From assembly GCA_934255135.1 (NCBI GenBank), contig CAKQMV010000015.1, positions 1-48,868 of the forward strand: a stretch of 48,868 nucleotides of DNA, written 5' to 3'. This DNA comes from an uncultured Clostridia bacterium. GTDB taxonomy: Bacteria; Bacillota; Clostridia; Peptostreptococcales; Anaerovoracaceae. This document shows positions 18,174 to 26,515 of the stretch, piece by piece. The first letter of the stretch is position 1. Every line of letters begins with the position of its first letter. The notes under the pieces are model-generated. The model was not told where the DNA came from. It saw only the letters and a list, made by a program, of their open reading frames with translations, and did no database searches. A program made the translations under genes and the position numbers.

Positions 18174-19625
18174 TTAACATAGTATATTAGTATATTCAAG
18201 AAAGAGCACCCTTGATGATGCCTCAGTTATCTGATAATTTTGTGAAAATTTACCACGATTCTGAAGCTGTTTCGTTGGCAGATTTTCGTCCGGCAGTATC
18301 CACAGAATCTCGTTGCCAATTGCTACCATTCTGATGCTGTCTCTGTACTCCTTCGGAATCTTTGAATCCACGAAAAAGTCCTGAATCTTCTTCCTGCCAC
18401 CCTTGATCGCGATATAATCTCCGTCACGTCTCGTTCTAACCTTAATCTCGCCGATGCATCCCGGATACACTTTGCTGAACTCGTCGAAATCGAACGCCGC
18501 ATGAAGCCCATAGTCTGCTCTGTTATACTCCTTCATAAGCATAATCTTCGGATTGATGCTCTGATTATCAGTATCTTCGTTGGAGTCTTCCTTCATATCG
18601 TCATCCTCAAAGCCAAAAATCAGCTGCTTATATCTTCTTCTCGCAACCACACCTCCCGGCAGGTTCATGACTGCCGATGGATTGTCAGACATCATCAGAT
18701 CAATAACATTGAGTGTAAGTCTGTGGCTTCCCGATTCAACAATTCCAAGAATCTCAAACGCTGTACCTATAATTCTTCTAACCAAAGCAAGTGGCAGATT
18801 CAGCGCATAATCAATATCAAGAATCAGCTTATTCTCCGAATCATCCACAGTAAGACAGCTCTCACACTCAAAAGCCGCGATGCCCTCCATGAATTCGTCC
18901 TCAACAGATGCGTTCTCCGCCAGTCTCTTAAGCGCTTCCTTCACGTTCGGATTGAAATGCTTCTCAATGTATGGAATAAGCTCAAGTCTGATTCTGTTTC
19001 TTGTGTAATCCGTGATTGAATTCGTCTCATCAATGTTCGGATGCAGCTTGTTCTCCTCGATATACCCCTCGATATCCTCTCTTGAAACATCCAGAAGCGG
19101 CCTTATAATCTCGTAACCCTTCACCGAAACTCTTCTCTTGCTTATTCCCGCAAGGCCATGAACTCCAGTTCCTCTGATTACTCTAAAAAGAACTGTCTCG
19201 CTCTGATCATCTGAGTTGTGCGCAACTGCAATCACAATTCTCTCCGAATCGATTCCTGCTGCCTCAAGCTCTCCGGCCACCTCATCAAAAATCTCGTATC
19301 TTATCTTCCTGCCTGCCTCTTCTTCCGAGATCTTAAGGTCCTCCGCCATTCCTCTGCAATCCGCCTCATATACGAGTCCTTCAAGATCAAGTCTGTCACA
19401 AATCGCCACAGCGTGATCCTGCTCAGGATCTGCATTAGGACGGAGTTTATGATTGACATGAACCGGAATGATGTCTATCTCCATCGAGTCTCTAAGCTCG
19501 CAAAGTGCGTGCAAAAGGCAGAGCGAATCCGGTCCACCAGAGAATCCGACGATTACAGCGCCCTTCCTCGGAATCAGATCTGAATCGACTATCGATGAAA
19601 TTATCTTCTTGCTGTAATTACCCAA
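18174..19625 (-). CDS. tilS: tRNA(Ile)-lysidine synthase TilS
   Basis: An N-type ATP pyrophosphatase that converts C34 of the AUA-decoding tRNA(Ile) to lysidine. The P-loop SGGPDSLCLLHAL lies near the N-terminus, followed by HVNHKLRPNADPEQDH and AHNSDDQSETVLFRVIRGTGVHGLAGI. A C-terminal TilS domain (IKGGRKKIQDFFVDSKIP) is complete. I put the start at a TTG (19625), ten bases after GGAGG (19640-19636); a TTG at 19631 is only four bases from it. The frame stays open to 19682, inside tatD, but that ATG has no ribosome site. The gene overlaps the end of tatD, implying coupling. Confidence 0.93.
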   Translation of the reverse strand: MGNYSKKIISSIVDSDLIPRKGAVIVGFSGGPDSLCLLHALCELRDSMEIDIIPVHVNHKLRPNADPEQDHAVAICDRLDLEGLVYEADCRGMAEDLKISEEEAGRKIRYEIFDEVAGELEAAGIDSERIVIAVAHNSDDQSETVLFRVIRGTGVHGLAGISKRRVSVKGYEIIRPLLDVSREDIEGYIEENKLHPNIDETNSITDYTRNRIRLELIPYIEKHFNPNVKEALKRLAENASVEDEFMEGIAAFECESCLTVDDSENKLILDIDYALNLPLALVRRIIGTAFEILGIVESGSHRLTLNVIDLMMSDNPSAVMNLPGGVVARRRYKQLIFGFEDDDMKEDSNEDTDNQSINPKIMLMKEYNRADYGLHAAFDFDEFSKVYPGCIGEIKVRTRRDGDYIAIKGGRKKIQDFFVDSKIPKEYRDSIRMVAIGNEILWILPDENLPTKQLQNRGKFSQNYQITEASSRVLFLEYTNILC

Positions 19626-20445
19626 TGTCAAAAAACCTCCTTCCGTTCTCCGTAAGAATCCTGCCCATCTCTTCATAGTCAAGCCCCTTAAGAATCGACA
19701 TCCTTCTTACAACATGTGCCACGTATTCACTTCTGTTCTGTCTTCCACGAAGTGGCTCTGGCGCCATATATGGTGCATCGGTCTCGCTCATAAGAGCCTC
19801 CTTCGGAACCGCGCGGGCAACCTCAGCCGCTTTACGGCCATTTTTGAACGTGATCGGACCTCCGAGAGATATTGTCGCACCCTTCTTCACGTATTCCAGA
19901 GCAAGCTCCACCGAACCTGAGTAGCAGTGAAGCTGCACTCTCGCATCCGCCTGCTCCTCGCCGTCCACGATTCTTGGTGGGAACCAGCTCTTTCTCTCGT
20001 CGCTGAATGCCCCTTCTTCTATCAAAATATCCATAGTCAGCTGGTTGGCGTCTCTTGTGTGAATCATGATTGGCATCTTAAGCTTGTTCGCCAGTCTGAT
20101 CTGCTTTCTGAACGCCTCAATCTGCTCCTCCTGATCATCCTTGCCGTAATAGAAGTCAAGTCCAATCTCGCCGATTGCCTTCACCTTAGGATGTGCCGCA
20201 AGCTCTTCGATGCACTTAAGTGCTTCATCATCGACCATCTTGCAGTGCTGGGGGTGAATTCCGACAGCCGCATAGCACCAGTCATACTTCTCAGCATCGG
20301 CAATCGCCTGCTTCGATGACTCAATGTTATCACCAACATCGATAATGTTCACAAGCTCCGAAGCCTCGATTGTAGCTGCCTTCTCGGCTCTCTCCTCTTC
20401 TGAAAATTCCTCGAAATTAAGATGTGTATGTGCGTCAAAAAGCAT
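19618..20445 (-). CDS. TatD family deoxyribonuclease/hydrolase
   Basis: A 275-residue TIM-barrel metal-dependent hydrolase. The N-terminal MLFDAHTHLNF carries the HxH metal motif; GIHPQHCK, GEIGLDFYYG, MIHTRDAN (His) and LMSETDAPYMAPEPLRG supply the remaining ligands. TatD proteins act as 3'-5' DNases/RNases in DNA repair and quality control. The ATG at 20445 is preferred over that at 20460 because AGGAGA lies between them at good distance. It precedes and overlaps tilS; the metG-tatD pairing is common in Firmicutes. Confidence 0.93.
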   Translation of the reverse strand: MLFDAHTHLNFEEFSEEERAEKAATIEASELVNIIDVGDNIESSKQAIADAEKYDWCYAAVGIHPQHCKMVDDEALKCIEELAAHPKVKAIGEIGLDFYYGKDDQEEQIEAFRKQIRLANKLKMPIMIHTRDANQLTMDILIEEGAFSDERKSWFPPRIVDGEEQADARVQLHCYSGSVELALEYVKKGATISLGGPITFKNGRKAAEVARAVPKEALMSETDAPYMAPEPLRGRQNRSEYVAHVVRRMSILKGLDYEEMGRILTENGRRFFDIG

Positions 20446-20501
20446 ATTTTCTCTCCTCATATATATTCAATTCATGATGTTCAGTTCATGATATTCAGAA
20501 A

Positions 20502-20529
20502 GCTCCGCAATTCATTTGAACTGCGGAGC
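20502..20529 (-). terminator. Intrinsic terminator of metG
   Basis: GCTCCGCA / TGCGGAGC pairs perfectly, with further pairing inside, and is followed on the minus strand by TTTCTG. It separates metG from tatD. Confidence 0.7.
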
Positions 20530-20577
20530 CTTTGCATTTAAGTGAATTTGAATTATTAGTATTAAATTCGTACCTTA

Positions 20578-22155
20578 TTAGTTTGCCTTGTTGATATTCT
20601 CGAGAGCCTCTAGCTCCTTCTCGATATCAAGTCTTGGGAAGAGCTGCTCACCCTTCTTAACTGCGCATCCGTCCATCTTGTAGAACTCGAATGCATCATC
20701 CCATACAACCTCAACGTTAGCGATTCCGAGCTGCTCTCTCATTCTTTCTGAAGTTGTGTGCATAAATGGAACGATAAGAATTGATACGATTCTGAGTGCC
20801 TCAACGAGGTTTCTCATTACTGTATCAAGCTCATCCTTCTTAGTCTCATCCTTAGCAAGAGCCCATGGCATCTTCTCATCGATGTACTTGTTAGCTCTTC
20901 TAACAACGTTCCAGATCTCATCAAGTGCAAGGTTGAAGCAGAAACCATCCATCTTCTCGTCAACCTTATCAGCTGCAGCAACTGCAAGCTCGATAAGCTC
21001 TGAATCGATCTCGTCTCTGAGCTTAGCCTCAGGAACCACACCGCCGCAGTACTTCTCAACCATTGATACTGTTCTTGAAAGAAGGTTACCGAGGTCGTTA
21101 GCAAGATCGTAGTTAAGTCTCTTGAGCATTACCTCGTTAGTGTAAACTCCGTCCTGTCCAAAAGTATATTCTCTGAGGAGGAAGTACTTCAGTGAATCGA
21201 TTCCGTATCTGTCAATAAGAATCTCAGGGTCAACAACGTTACCCTTTGACTTAGACATCTTACCACCATCGATAAGAAGCCATCCATGTCCAAGAACCTG
21301 CTTAGGAAGTGGCTCATCAATTGACATAAGCATTGCAGGCCAGATAATCGAGTGGAATCTAACAATCTCCTTACCTACAAGGTGAACGTTAGCTGGCCAG
21401 TACTTCTTATAATTCTCATCGTGATCAGTTCCAAAACCGAGCGCCGTAATATAGTTAGAAAGCGCATCAAGCCATACGTAGATTACGTGCTCCTCATCGA
21501 TTGGAACTGGAATACCCCAGTCAAACTCTGATCTTGAAATACATAAATCCTCAAGCCCCTGCTCGATGAATGCCTTCATCTCGTTTCTTCTTGATTCAGG
21601 CTGAAGGAACTCAGGATGCTCCTCATAGTAGTTAAGAAGCTTATCACCATACTTGCTCAGCTTAAAGAAGTAAGCCTCCTCCTGCATCTTCTTAACTGGT
21701 CTTCCGCAGTCAGGGCAGTTACCATTCTCAACCTGGGTCTCAGTCCAGAATGACTCACATGGTGTGCAATACCAGCCCTCATATGCTCCCTTGTAGATAT
21801 CGCCGTTCTTGTACATTCTCATGAAAATATCCTGAACGCCCTTCATGTGTCTTGGCTCTGTAGTTCTGATAAAGTCATCATAGCTGATCTCCATCTTCTC
21901 CCAGAGTCTGAGAATTGTCTCTACAATTGAGTCAACGTACTCCTTAGGAGTACATCCAGCCTCTTCTGCACACTTCTCAATCTTCTGTCCGTGCTCATCA
22001 GTTCCTGTCATAAATCTTACATCGTATCCTGACAGTCTCTTGAATCTTGCCATCGCATCAGCCATTACAGTGCAGTATGTGTGTCCGATATGAAGCTTCG
22101 CACTAGGATAGTAAATTGGTGTAGTGATATAATATGTACCTTTGTTCTCTGCCAT
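20578..22155 (-). CDS. metG: Methionyl-tRNA synthetase
   Basis: A 525-residue class I aminoacyl-tRNA synthetase. TTPIYYPSAKLHIGHTY contains the HIGH signature, KMSKSKGNV the KMSKS loop. The connective peptide has a four-Cys zinc knuckle (CTPC ... CPDC, ~130-150). It lacks the C-terminal tRNA-binding (Arc1/EMAP-like) domain that lengthens many bacterial MetG proteins to ~650 residues, so this is the short form. It forms its own unit ended by the terminator at 20502-20529. Confidence 0.97.
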   Translation of the reverse strand: MAENKGTYYITTPIYYPSAKLHIGHTYCTVMADAMARFKRLSGYDVRFMTGTDEHGQKIEKCAEEAGCTPKEYVDSIVETILRLWEKMEISYDDFIRTTEPRHMKGVQDIFMRMYKNGDIYKGAYEGWYCTPCESFWTETQVENGNCPDCGRPVKKMQEEAYFFKLSKYGDKLLNYYEEHPEFLQPESRRNEMKAFIEQGLEDLCISRSEFDWGIPVPIDEEHVIYVWLDALSNYITALGFGTDHDENYKKYWPANVHLVGKEIVRFHSIIWPAMLMSIDEPLPKQVLGHGWLLIDGGKMSKSKGNVVDPEILIDRYGIDSLKYFLLREYTFGQDGVYTNEVMLKRLNYDLANDLGNLLSRTVSMVEKYCGGVVPEAKLRDEIDSELIELAVAAADKVDEKMDGFCFNLALDEIWNVVRRANKYIDEKMPWALAKDETKKDELDTVMRNLVEALRIVSILIVPFMHTTSERMREQLGIANVEVVWDDAFEFYKMDGCAVKKGEQLFPRLDIEKELEALENINKAN

Positions 22156-22194
22156 CTTATGTATATGTCCCTTCTCAAAATAGTTTCTTAATTC

Positions 22195-22404
22195 TTAGAG
22201 TAGCGTGCAATCATCCTCAAGGTTCCAGTCAACATCATTCCAGGCCTTAGCCTCTGACATTGTCTTCACAGCTCTATATGTAACAGCTGCAATCGCACTC
22301 AGCGCAATCACTGATCCGCCAACCGCAACAGCAATAATTCTTCTGTTAGCAAGTCTCTTAGCTTCCTCAGCGAACTCTTTCTCTGTATAGTATCTCTTTC
22401 TCAT
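22195..22404 (-). CDS. Small single-pass membrane protein of unknown function
   Basis: A 69-residue protein: a charged N-terminus (MRKRYYTEKEFAEEAKRLANRR), one membrane helix (~23-45, IIAVAVGGSVIALSAIAAV) and an acidic tail ending DDCTLL. The ATG at 22404 is preferred to one at 22443 because GGAG sits nine bases ahead of it. It precedes metG by about 40 bases, so the two may be co-transcribed. I do not recognise the family. Confidence 0.65.
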   Translation of the reverse strand: MRKRYYTEKEFAEEAKRLANRRIIAVAVGGSVIALSAIAAVTYRAVKTMSEAKAWNDVDWNLEDDCTLL

Positions 22405-22567
22405 TACAACGTGCTCCTTTCTCCTTCGATATAGCGCACTCATAAATAATAGATAAATTATACTCTTTTTTTGTATAGAAATAAACCCCGCTCGAGGGTC
22501 GTATTCGGTCTTTAAGCCCTAATTAAGCCAGTAATACTGTGGTTTTACCACATTTTCAGGCTCCCGA

Positions 22568-22648
22568 TTACATTAAAATGTTAGCCATCGGTAGCAGCAT
22601 GCTGATTGCAAGTAATACGCAAAGAGTACCAACTAATACCTTCTTCAT
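22568..22648 (-). CDS. 26-residue hydrophobic microprotein
   Basis: A very short reading frame that begins MKKVLVGTLCVLL and ends in MANILM: two Lys, then ~22 hydrophobic residues, the layout of a single membrane helix or a leader peptide. A textbook GGGAGG lies seven bases before the ATG, which is the main reason to believe it is translated. A weak hairpin follows at about 22545. It stands alone between the vor terminator and the 69-residue membrane protein. Function is unknown; a toxin-like or regulatory membrane peptide is possible but not shown. Confidence 0.5.
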   Translation of the reverse strand: MKKVLVGTLCVLLAISMLLPMANILM

Positions 22649-22761
22649 ACCTTAACCTCCCTTTGCATTCTTCTTTAGTGTATATTATATCACTTTGATT
22701 TAGATTGCGACCAGCTGGCTATGAACTTTTGCACAGCTTTCACATAACAGGACATTACAAA

Positions 22762-22783
22762 AGCGCGGCCCTAAGGCCGCGCT
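22762..22783 (-). terminator. Intrinsic terminator of the vor operon
   Basis: A perfect GC-rich 9-bp stem (AGCGCGGCC / GGCCGCGCT) with a 4-base loop, followed on the minus strand by TTTTGT. It sits 35 bases after the gamma subunit gene. Confidence 0.85.
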
Positions 22784-22817
22784 CTCATATTACATATTAT
22801 AACCGATTAAGTCTGAA

Positions 22818-23366
22818 TTACTTCTGTGACTTTCCGATCTCAAGACCAGCTTTGAATGCCTCTACATTTGGCTCGATGAGGTGTGGCTTGTGAGCAAACT
22901 TGTGCTCGATGCCCTTCTCGATAACCTCAGCGTCTACTGCGTCAGTAGCACCAACGTATACTCCAAGCATGATTACGTTAAGAGCTCTTGGGTTGTTGAT
23001 ATCGAGAGCCATCTGAGTTACAGGAGCCTCGATTACCCTAACGTCGTCTCTAGCAACCTCTGACTTATCAACGATTGTGCTGTTGATGAAGAGGTTTCCG
23101 TTAGCCTTAAGGTTAGGAAGGAACTTGTGAAGTGAAGGTCCGTTCATAACTACAAGGTCGTCAAGGTTGTAGCTTACAGGAGCGCCGATCTCCTCGTCTG
23201 AAATTACTACGAAGCAGTTAGCTGTACCACCTCTCATAGCAGCACCATATGATGGGAAGAATGATACGTTAAGATCTGTAGCATCACATGTTGCCTCTGA
23301 GAGAAGCTTGCCCATAGTCATAACACCCTGTCCACCGAATCCGGCGATCATAAGATTTCTTTCCAT
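22818..23366 (-). CDS. 2-oxoacid:ferredoxin oxidoreductase, gamma subunit
   Basis: A 182-residue pyruvate/ketoisovalerate-type gamma domain: LMIAGFGGQGVMTMGKLLSEA at the N-terminus, SYGAAMRGGTANCFVVIS in the middle. It is the last of four co-directional subunit genes (delta, alpha, beta, gamma), 14 bases after beta. The complex oxidises a 2-oxoacid with CoA and reduces ferredoxin. Length is normal. The likely substrates are branched-chain 2-oxoacids, judged from the alpha subunit. Confidence 0.93.
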   Translation of the reverse strand: MERNLMIAGFGGQGVMTMGKLLSEATCDATDLNVSFFPSYGAAMRGGTANCFVVISDEEIGAPVSYNLDDLVVMNGPSLHKFLPNLKANGNLFINSTIVDKSEVARDDVRVIEAPVTQMALDINNPRALNVIMLGVYVGATDAVDAEVIEKGIEHKFAHKPHLIEPNVEAFKAGLEIGKSQK

Positions 23367-23379
23367 TATATCATTCCTC

Positions 23380-24129
23380 CTACTCTGGCATTCTGAACTC
23401 GCCTACAGGGAACTCCTTAAGCATGTTCTCTCTCATGAAGTCAATTGCCTCAAGAGGTCCAAGTCCCCAGTTAGTTGGGCAAGTAGCTACGATCTCGATG
23501 ATTGCATATCCCTTACCCTCGAGCTGCATCTTGAATGCCTTCTCAATATACTTACGTGTCTTAATTACGTTCTGTGGTGTATCAACAGTTGTTCTTACAA
23601 TCATCTTAGGAGCTGTAAGCTGGTTGATAATCTCACAAACGTGCATTGGGTATCCGTGCTCCTCAGCCTTTCTTCCGCCTGGAGCTGTAGTAGCCTTCAT
23701 GCCAAGAAGAGTAGTTGGAGCCATCTGTCCACCAGTCATTCCGTAAATACCGTTGTTTACGAAGATAACAGTGATGTTCTCACCTCTGTTAGCTGCTGAA
23801 AGAGTCTCAGCAAGACCGATAGCAGCGAGGTCTCCGTCACCCTGATAAGTGTAAACAAGTGAATCAGGAGATGTTCTCTTAACACCAGTAGCAACTGCTC
23901 CTGCTCTTCCGTGAGCAGCGATGAGCCAGTCACCTGAAACGTAAAGCTGACCAAGTCCGCAGCAACCTACACCCTCAACTCTTACGAGCTTGTCGAGTGC
24001 GCCGATGTTCTCAGCAGCCTCACCAATAAGCTTATGAACTGTTGAGTGCATGCAACCAGGGCAGAATCCTGATACAGCACCTGGCTTAACACCCTTAGTT
24101 CTCTCATATACTTTCTTCATCTCAGCCAT
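23380..24129 (-). CDS. 2-oxoacid:ferredoxin oxidoreductase, beta (TPP-binding) subunit
   Basis: A 249-residue thiamine pyrophosphate-binding subunit. The cofactor motif is TYQGDGDLAAIGLAETLSAANRGENITVIFVNN (GDG ... NN), with VSGFCPGCMHSTVHKLI near the N-terminus providing conserved Cys. ATG and the alpha subunit's stop overlap by one base at 24129. Together with alpha it forms the catalytic core. Confidence 0.95.
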   Translation of the reverse strand: MAEMKKVYERTKGVKPGAVSGFCPGCMHSTVHKLIGEAAENIGALDKLVRVEGVGCCGLGQLYVSGDWLIAAHGRAGAVATGVKRTSPDSLVYTYQGDGDLAAIGLAETLSAANRGENITVIFVNNGIYGMTGGQMAPTTLLGMKATTAPGGRKAEEHGYPMHVCEIINQLTAPKMIVRTTVDTPQNVIKTRKYIEKAFKMQLEGKGYAIIEIVATCPTNWGLGPLEAIDFMRENMLKEFPVGEFRMPE

Positions 24130-25208
24130 TACAGTACCTCCTTAATAAGCTCACGAGCACCTGCAAGAACCTGATCGTTAGTCAGAAGCTGACCACCTGA
24201 TCTGAGGCACTCCATAACAGGGATGTTTCCACATACAGCGTGGTCGATATCGAATCTCATCTGAGCTGGGATTGACATCTCAACATCGAGGATTCCCTTA
24301 ACCTTGTTTGGATCAAGGTTAGCAAATGTGTCATAAGGGAATGGTGATACAGTAATAGGTCTGATCATACCAGCCTTGATACCTTCCTTACGGAGCTGCT
24401 TAACGATTACCTTAGAAATTCTAGCTGAGATACCATATGCAGCGAGTACGATCTCTGCATCGTCCATCATGAACTCCTCAACTCTGATATCCTTGTCCCA
24501 AGTCTTGTACATAGCTGCTGTCTCGATGTTGTGCTTCTCCCAGCCATCACCGATACCACCAGGCTCACCAGTGTGCTGATCAAGTGGAGCATGACCAGTA
24601 ACTGCTCTGTGAGCAAATGCAGCCTTAAGCTCAGCAAGCTCCTCGTCGCTCTTCATTGGAGGAAGAACAACTGGCTCCATCATAGTTCCCATTACACCGT
24701 CTGTAAGTACAAGTACTGGGTTCTCATCTCTAGCTGCGAGGTCAAATGCCTCGTAAACCATGTCTACGCACTCCTGAACTGTAGCAGGTGCAAGAACAAT
24801 CATCTTGAATCCACCGTTACCAGAAGCCTTAGTAGCCTGGTTGTAGTCCTGCTGTGCAGGCTGGATAGCTCCGATACCAGGGCCACCTCTCTGTACGTTT
24901 ACATAAACTGCAGGAACTCTTGCAGCTGCCATGTATGAAACACCCTCTGAGTAAAGTGAAATACCACATGAAGATGATGATGACATAGCTCTGATACCTG
25001 TAAGAGCAGCACCGTAAAGCATGTTTACTGATGCAACCTCACTCTCACCCTGTACGAATGTTCCGCCTACCTCAGGCATTCTTCTTGCGAAATACTCAGG
25101 AATCTCGTTCTGCGGAGTAATAGGATAACCCGCGAAGAAACGACAACCTGCTCTTGTAGCTGCCTCAGCGATTGCCTCGCAGCCCTTCATAAATACACGT
25201 TCTGCCAT
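24129..25208 (-). CDS. vorB: 3-methyl-2-oxobutanoate:ferredoxin oxidoreductase, alpha subunit (VorB type)
   Basis: A 359-residue alpha subunit. RVFMKGCEAIAEAA, RFFAGYPITPQNEIPEYF, GESEVASVNMLYGAA and RGGPGIGAIQPAQQDYNQA are the phrases I know from proteins called VorB, which favour valine/isoleucine/leucine-derived 2-oxoacids, though 2-oxoglutarate-type Kor enzymes are close relatives. The start at 25208 is chosen because GGAG lies before it; the frame extends upstream to 25310, through the ferredoxin gene, without a ribosome site. Confidence 0.93.
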   Translation of the reverse strand: MAERVFMKGCEAIAEAATRAGCRFFAGYPITPQNEIPEYFARRMPEVGGTFVQGESEVASVNMLYGAALTGIRAMSSSSSCGISLYSEGVSYMAAARVPAVYVNVQRGGPGIGAIQPAQQDYNQATKASGNGGFKMIVLAPATVQECVDMVYEAFDLAARDENPVLVLTDGVMGTMMEPVVLPPMKSDEELAELKAAFAHRAVTGHAPLDQHTGEPGGIGDGWEKHNIETAAMYKTWDKDIRVEEFMMDDAEIVLAAYGISARISKVIVKQLRKEGIKAGMIRPITVSPFPYDTFANLDPNKVKGILDVEMSIPAQMRFDIDHAVCGNIPVMECLRSGGQLLTNDQVLAGARELIKEVL

Positions 25209-25227
25209 TATAATTCTCCTCTCTCGA

Positions 25228-25437
25228 TTATCTCCATACTTCAATTGCCGAATCAGGGCAAATCTGAGCACACATTGCACATCCGATACAATCATCTGGA
25301 CGAGCAACAACTACATAAGGGTATCCCTTAGAGTTTACGTCCTTACCAACTTCAAGGACTTTCTTAGGACAGTTCACTACACAGTACTGGCATGACTTGC
25401 ATGACTCAGCGCTGATTTCTACTCTGCCTTTTGCCAT
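25228..25437 (-). CDS. 2-oxoacid:ferredoxin oxidoreductase, delta (ferredoxin) subunit
   Basis: A 69-residue protein with two 4Fe-4S binding motifs, CKSCQYCVVNCP and CIGCAMCAQICP. It carries electrons from the TPP centre towards soluble ferredoxin. It is the first gene of the four subunits, 19 bases ahead of the alpha gene, with GGAGGG before its ATG. Confidence 0.95.
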   Translation of the reverse strand: MAKGRVEISAESCKSCQYCVVNCPKKVLEVGKDVNSKGYPYVVVARPDDCIGCAMCAQICPDSAIEVWR

Positions 25438-25479
25438 TACGTTCCCTCCTTACGGTTATAAAAAAGTATTTTAAAAAAT

Positions 25480-26181
25480 TTAATCAACCCATGAATATGT
25501 CAGATAAAGCTCGATAGGGAGCAGATACTTGTCAGTCTCTTCCTGTGCATCCTCGTACAGGTCCTTGTTTACACATGCACTTGTCACAGTAGTGAACTCG
25601 CTAAGCAGCTCATCAAGCTTATCTAAACCATCCATGAATTCATTGACATTAGTTGAGTAACCCAGATTAGGATTACCGAGCACATAAATCTGGTTAAGTC
25701 TTACTGACTTCAGAATATGTGACATAGTTCCGTCGATAGCCTCGGCACTCTTAGTCCAAGGTCTGTACGGATTGATTACATAAATCGCAACAGAATCCTC
25801 GTTGCTCAGAATGTGGTTGTACGCACCAGCATACTTTGCAGCCTGGTGTCCTCCTCCGATATCAAGAAGAGTGTAATTGTCGCTCAGAAGAGAAGGAATA
25901 ACTCCACCAACCTGTGAAGGCGCATCGAGGAACTGATCCTGATAATAAATATCAACGCCCTTGTCAGCAAATGATTCCTTCATGTCTCTTGAACGGAACA
26001 GCGGCTTTGTCTGGTCAAGGTCAAAAAGATCTACGGTCTTACCGCTCATCTCCGCGAGCTTGACTGCAAGATTGAGTGTAATCTCACTCTTTCCGCTGCC
26101 TGCCTCTCCTATGAGAAGAAAGTTCTTCTTTTCCTTAAGAAGATCCATTATTGTCTTGTCTTCGCCATAAAATAAACCCAT
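25480..26181 (-). CDS. P-loop ATPase upstream of the vor operon
   Basis: A 233-residue soluble protein with Walker A LIGEAGSGKSEITLNLA (~23-39), a second Lys-rich nucleotide segment DLFDLDQTKPLF and a Walker-B-like YTLLDIGGGHQAA. The overall pattern resembles the MinD/ParA/Clp1-type SIMIBI fold. It ends 42 bases before the ferredoxin subunit gene, and no terminator separates them, so it is probably co-transcribed with vor. It might help maturation or metal-centre delivery, or regulate the complex; nothing in the sequence decides this. GAGGT precedes the ATG. Confidence 0.7.
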   Translation of the reverse strand: MGLFYGEDKTIMDLLKEKKNFLLIGEAGSGKSEITLNLAVKLAEMSGKTVDLFDLDQTKPLFRSRDMKESFADKGVDIYYQDQFLDAPSQVGGVIPSLLSDNYTLLDIGGGHQAAKYAGAYNHILSNEDSVAIYVINPYRPWTKSAEAIDGTMSHILKSVRLNQIYVLGNPNLGYSTNVNEFMDGLDKLDELLSEFTTVTSACVNKDLYEDAQEETDKYLLPIELYLTYSWVD

Positions 26182-26227
26182 ATGTTACCTCTATTATGTT
26201 AATTCTATAATCTTTAAATTATCTCGT

Positions 26228-26253
26228 AAAAAACAAGCCTTCGTAATGAAAGC
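26228..26253 (-). promoter_or_regulatory. Terminator-like hairpin in the leader of the ATPase-vor operon
   Basis: On the minus strand GCTTTC / GAAGGC forms a 6-bp stem with a 5-base loop, followed by TTGTTTTTT. It lies ~47 bases before the first start codon, after the likely promoter, so it looks like an attenuator rather than a gene-end terminator. A competing pairing (TAGCT / AGCTA) lies upstream near 26291-26312. Confidence 0.45.
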
Positions 26254-26328
26254 CTATTTTCAATAATGTGACGAAATAAAACCAAAAATACGTAGCTCTT
26301 ATTCAAAGAAGCTATTTCATTCCCGATT

Positions 26329-26357
26329 ATTATTTCATATCATAGCGTTTAAATCAA
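26329..26357 (-). promoter_or_regulatory. Candidate promoter of the ATPase-vor operon
   Basis: On the minus strand TTGATT (26357-26352), a 17-bp spacer and AATAAT (26334-26329). This would give a leader of ~140 bases. The rest of 26182-26515 is AT-rich and holds no gene. Confidence 0.4.
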
Positions 26358-26515
26358 GGTTTGCACCCTCCTTTTGTTAGATTTATGTCCAAAAAATCAC
26401 AATCCTCGAGACGCCAGGATTCCGTTATTGAAAGAAAACATTTTGCTATAGAGAAAATATATACGTTCGTTAAAATATTGACTTTTGGCCGCGGGATATA
26501 GGAAAATATTCTAAT

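Noticed and set aside
25209..25310. Longer start for the vor alpha subunit inside the ferredoxin gene
   Set aside because: There is no ribosome site, and homologous sequence begins at the MAERVF start with GGAG upstream.
26478..26510. Standard -35/-10 promoter for the GT4 gene
   Set aside because: TTGACT is present at 26478, but no hexamer resembling TATAAT lies at 16-18 bases from it.
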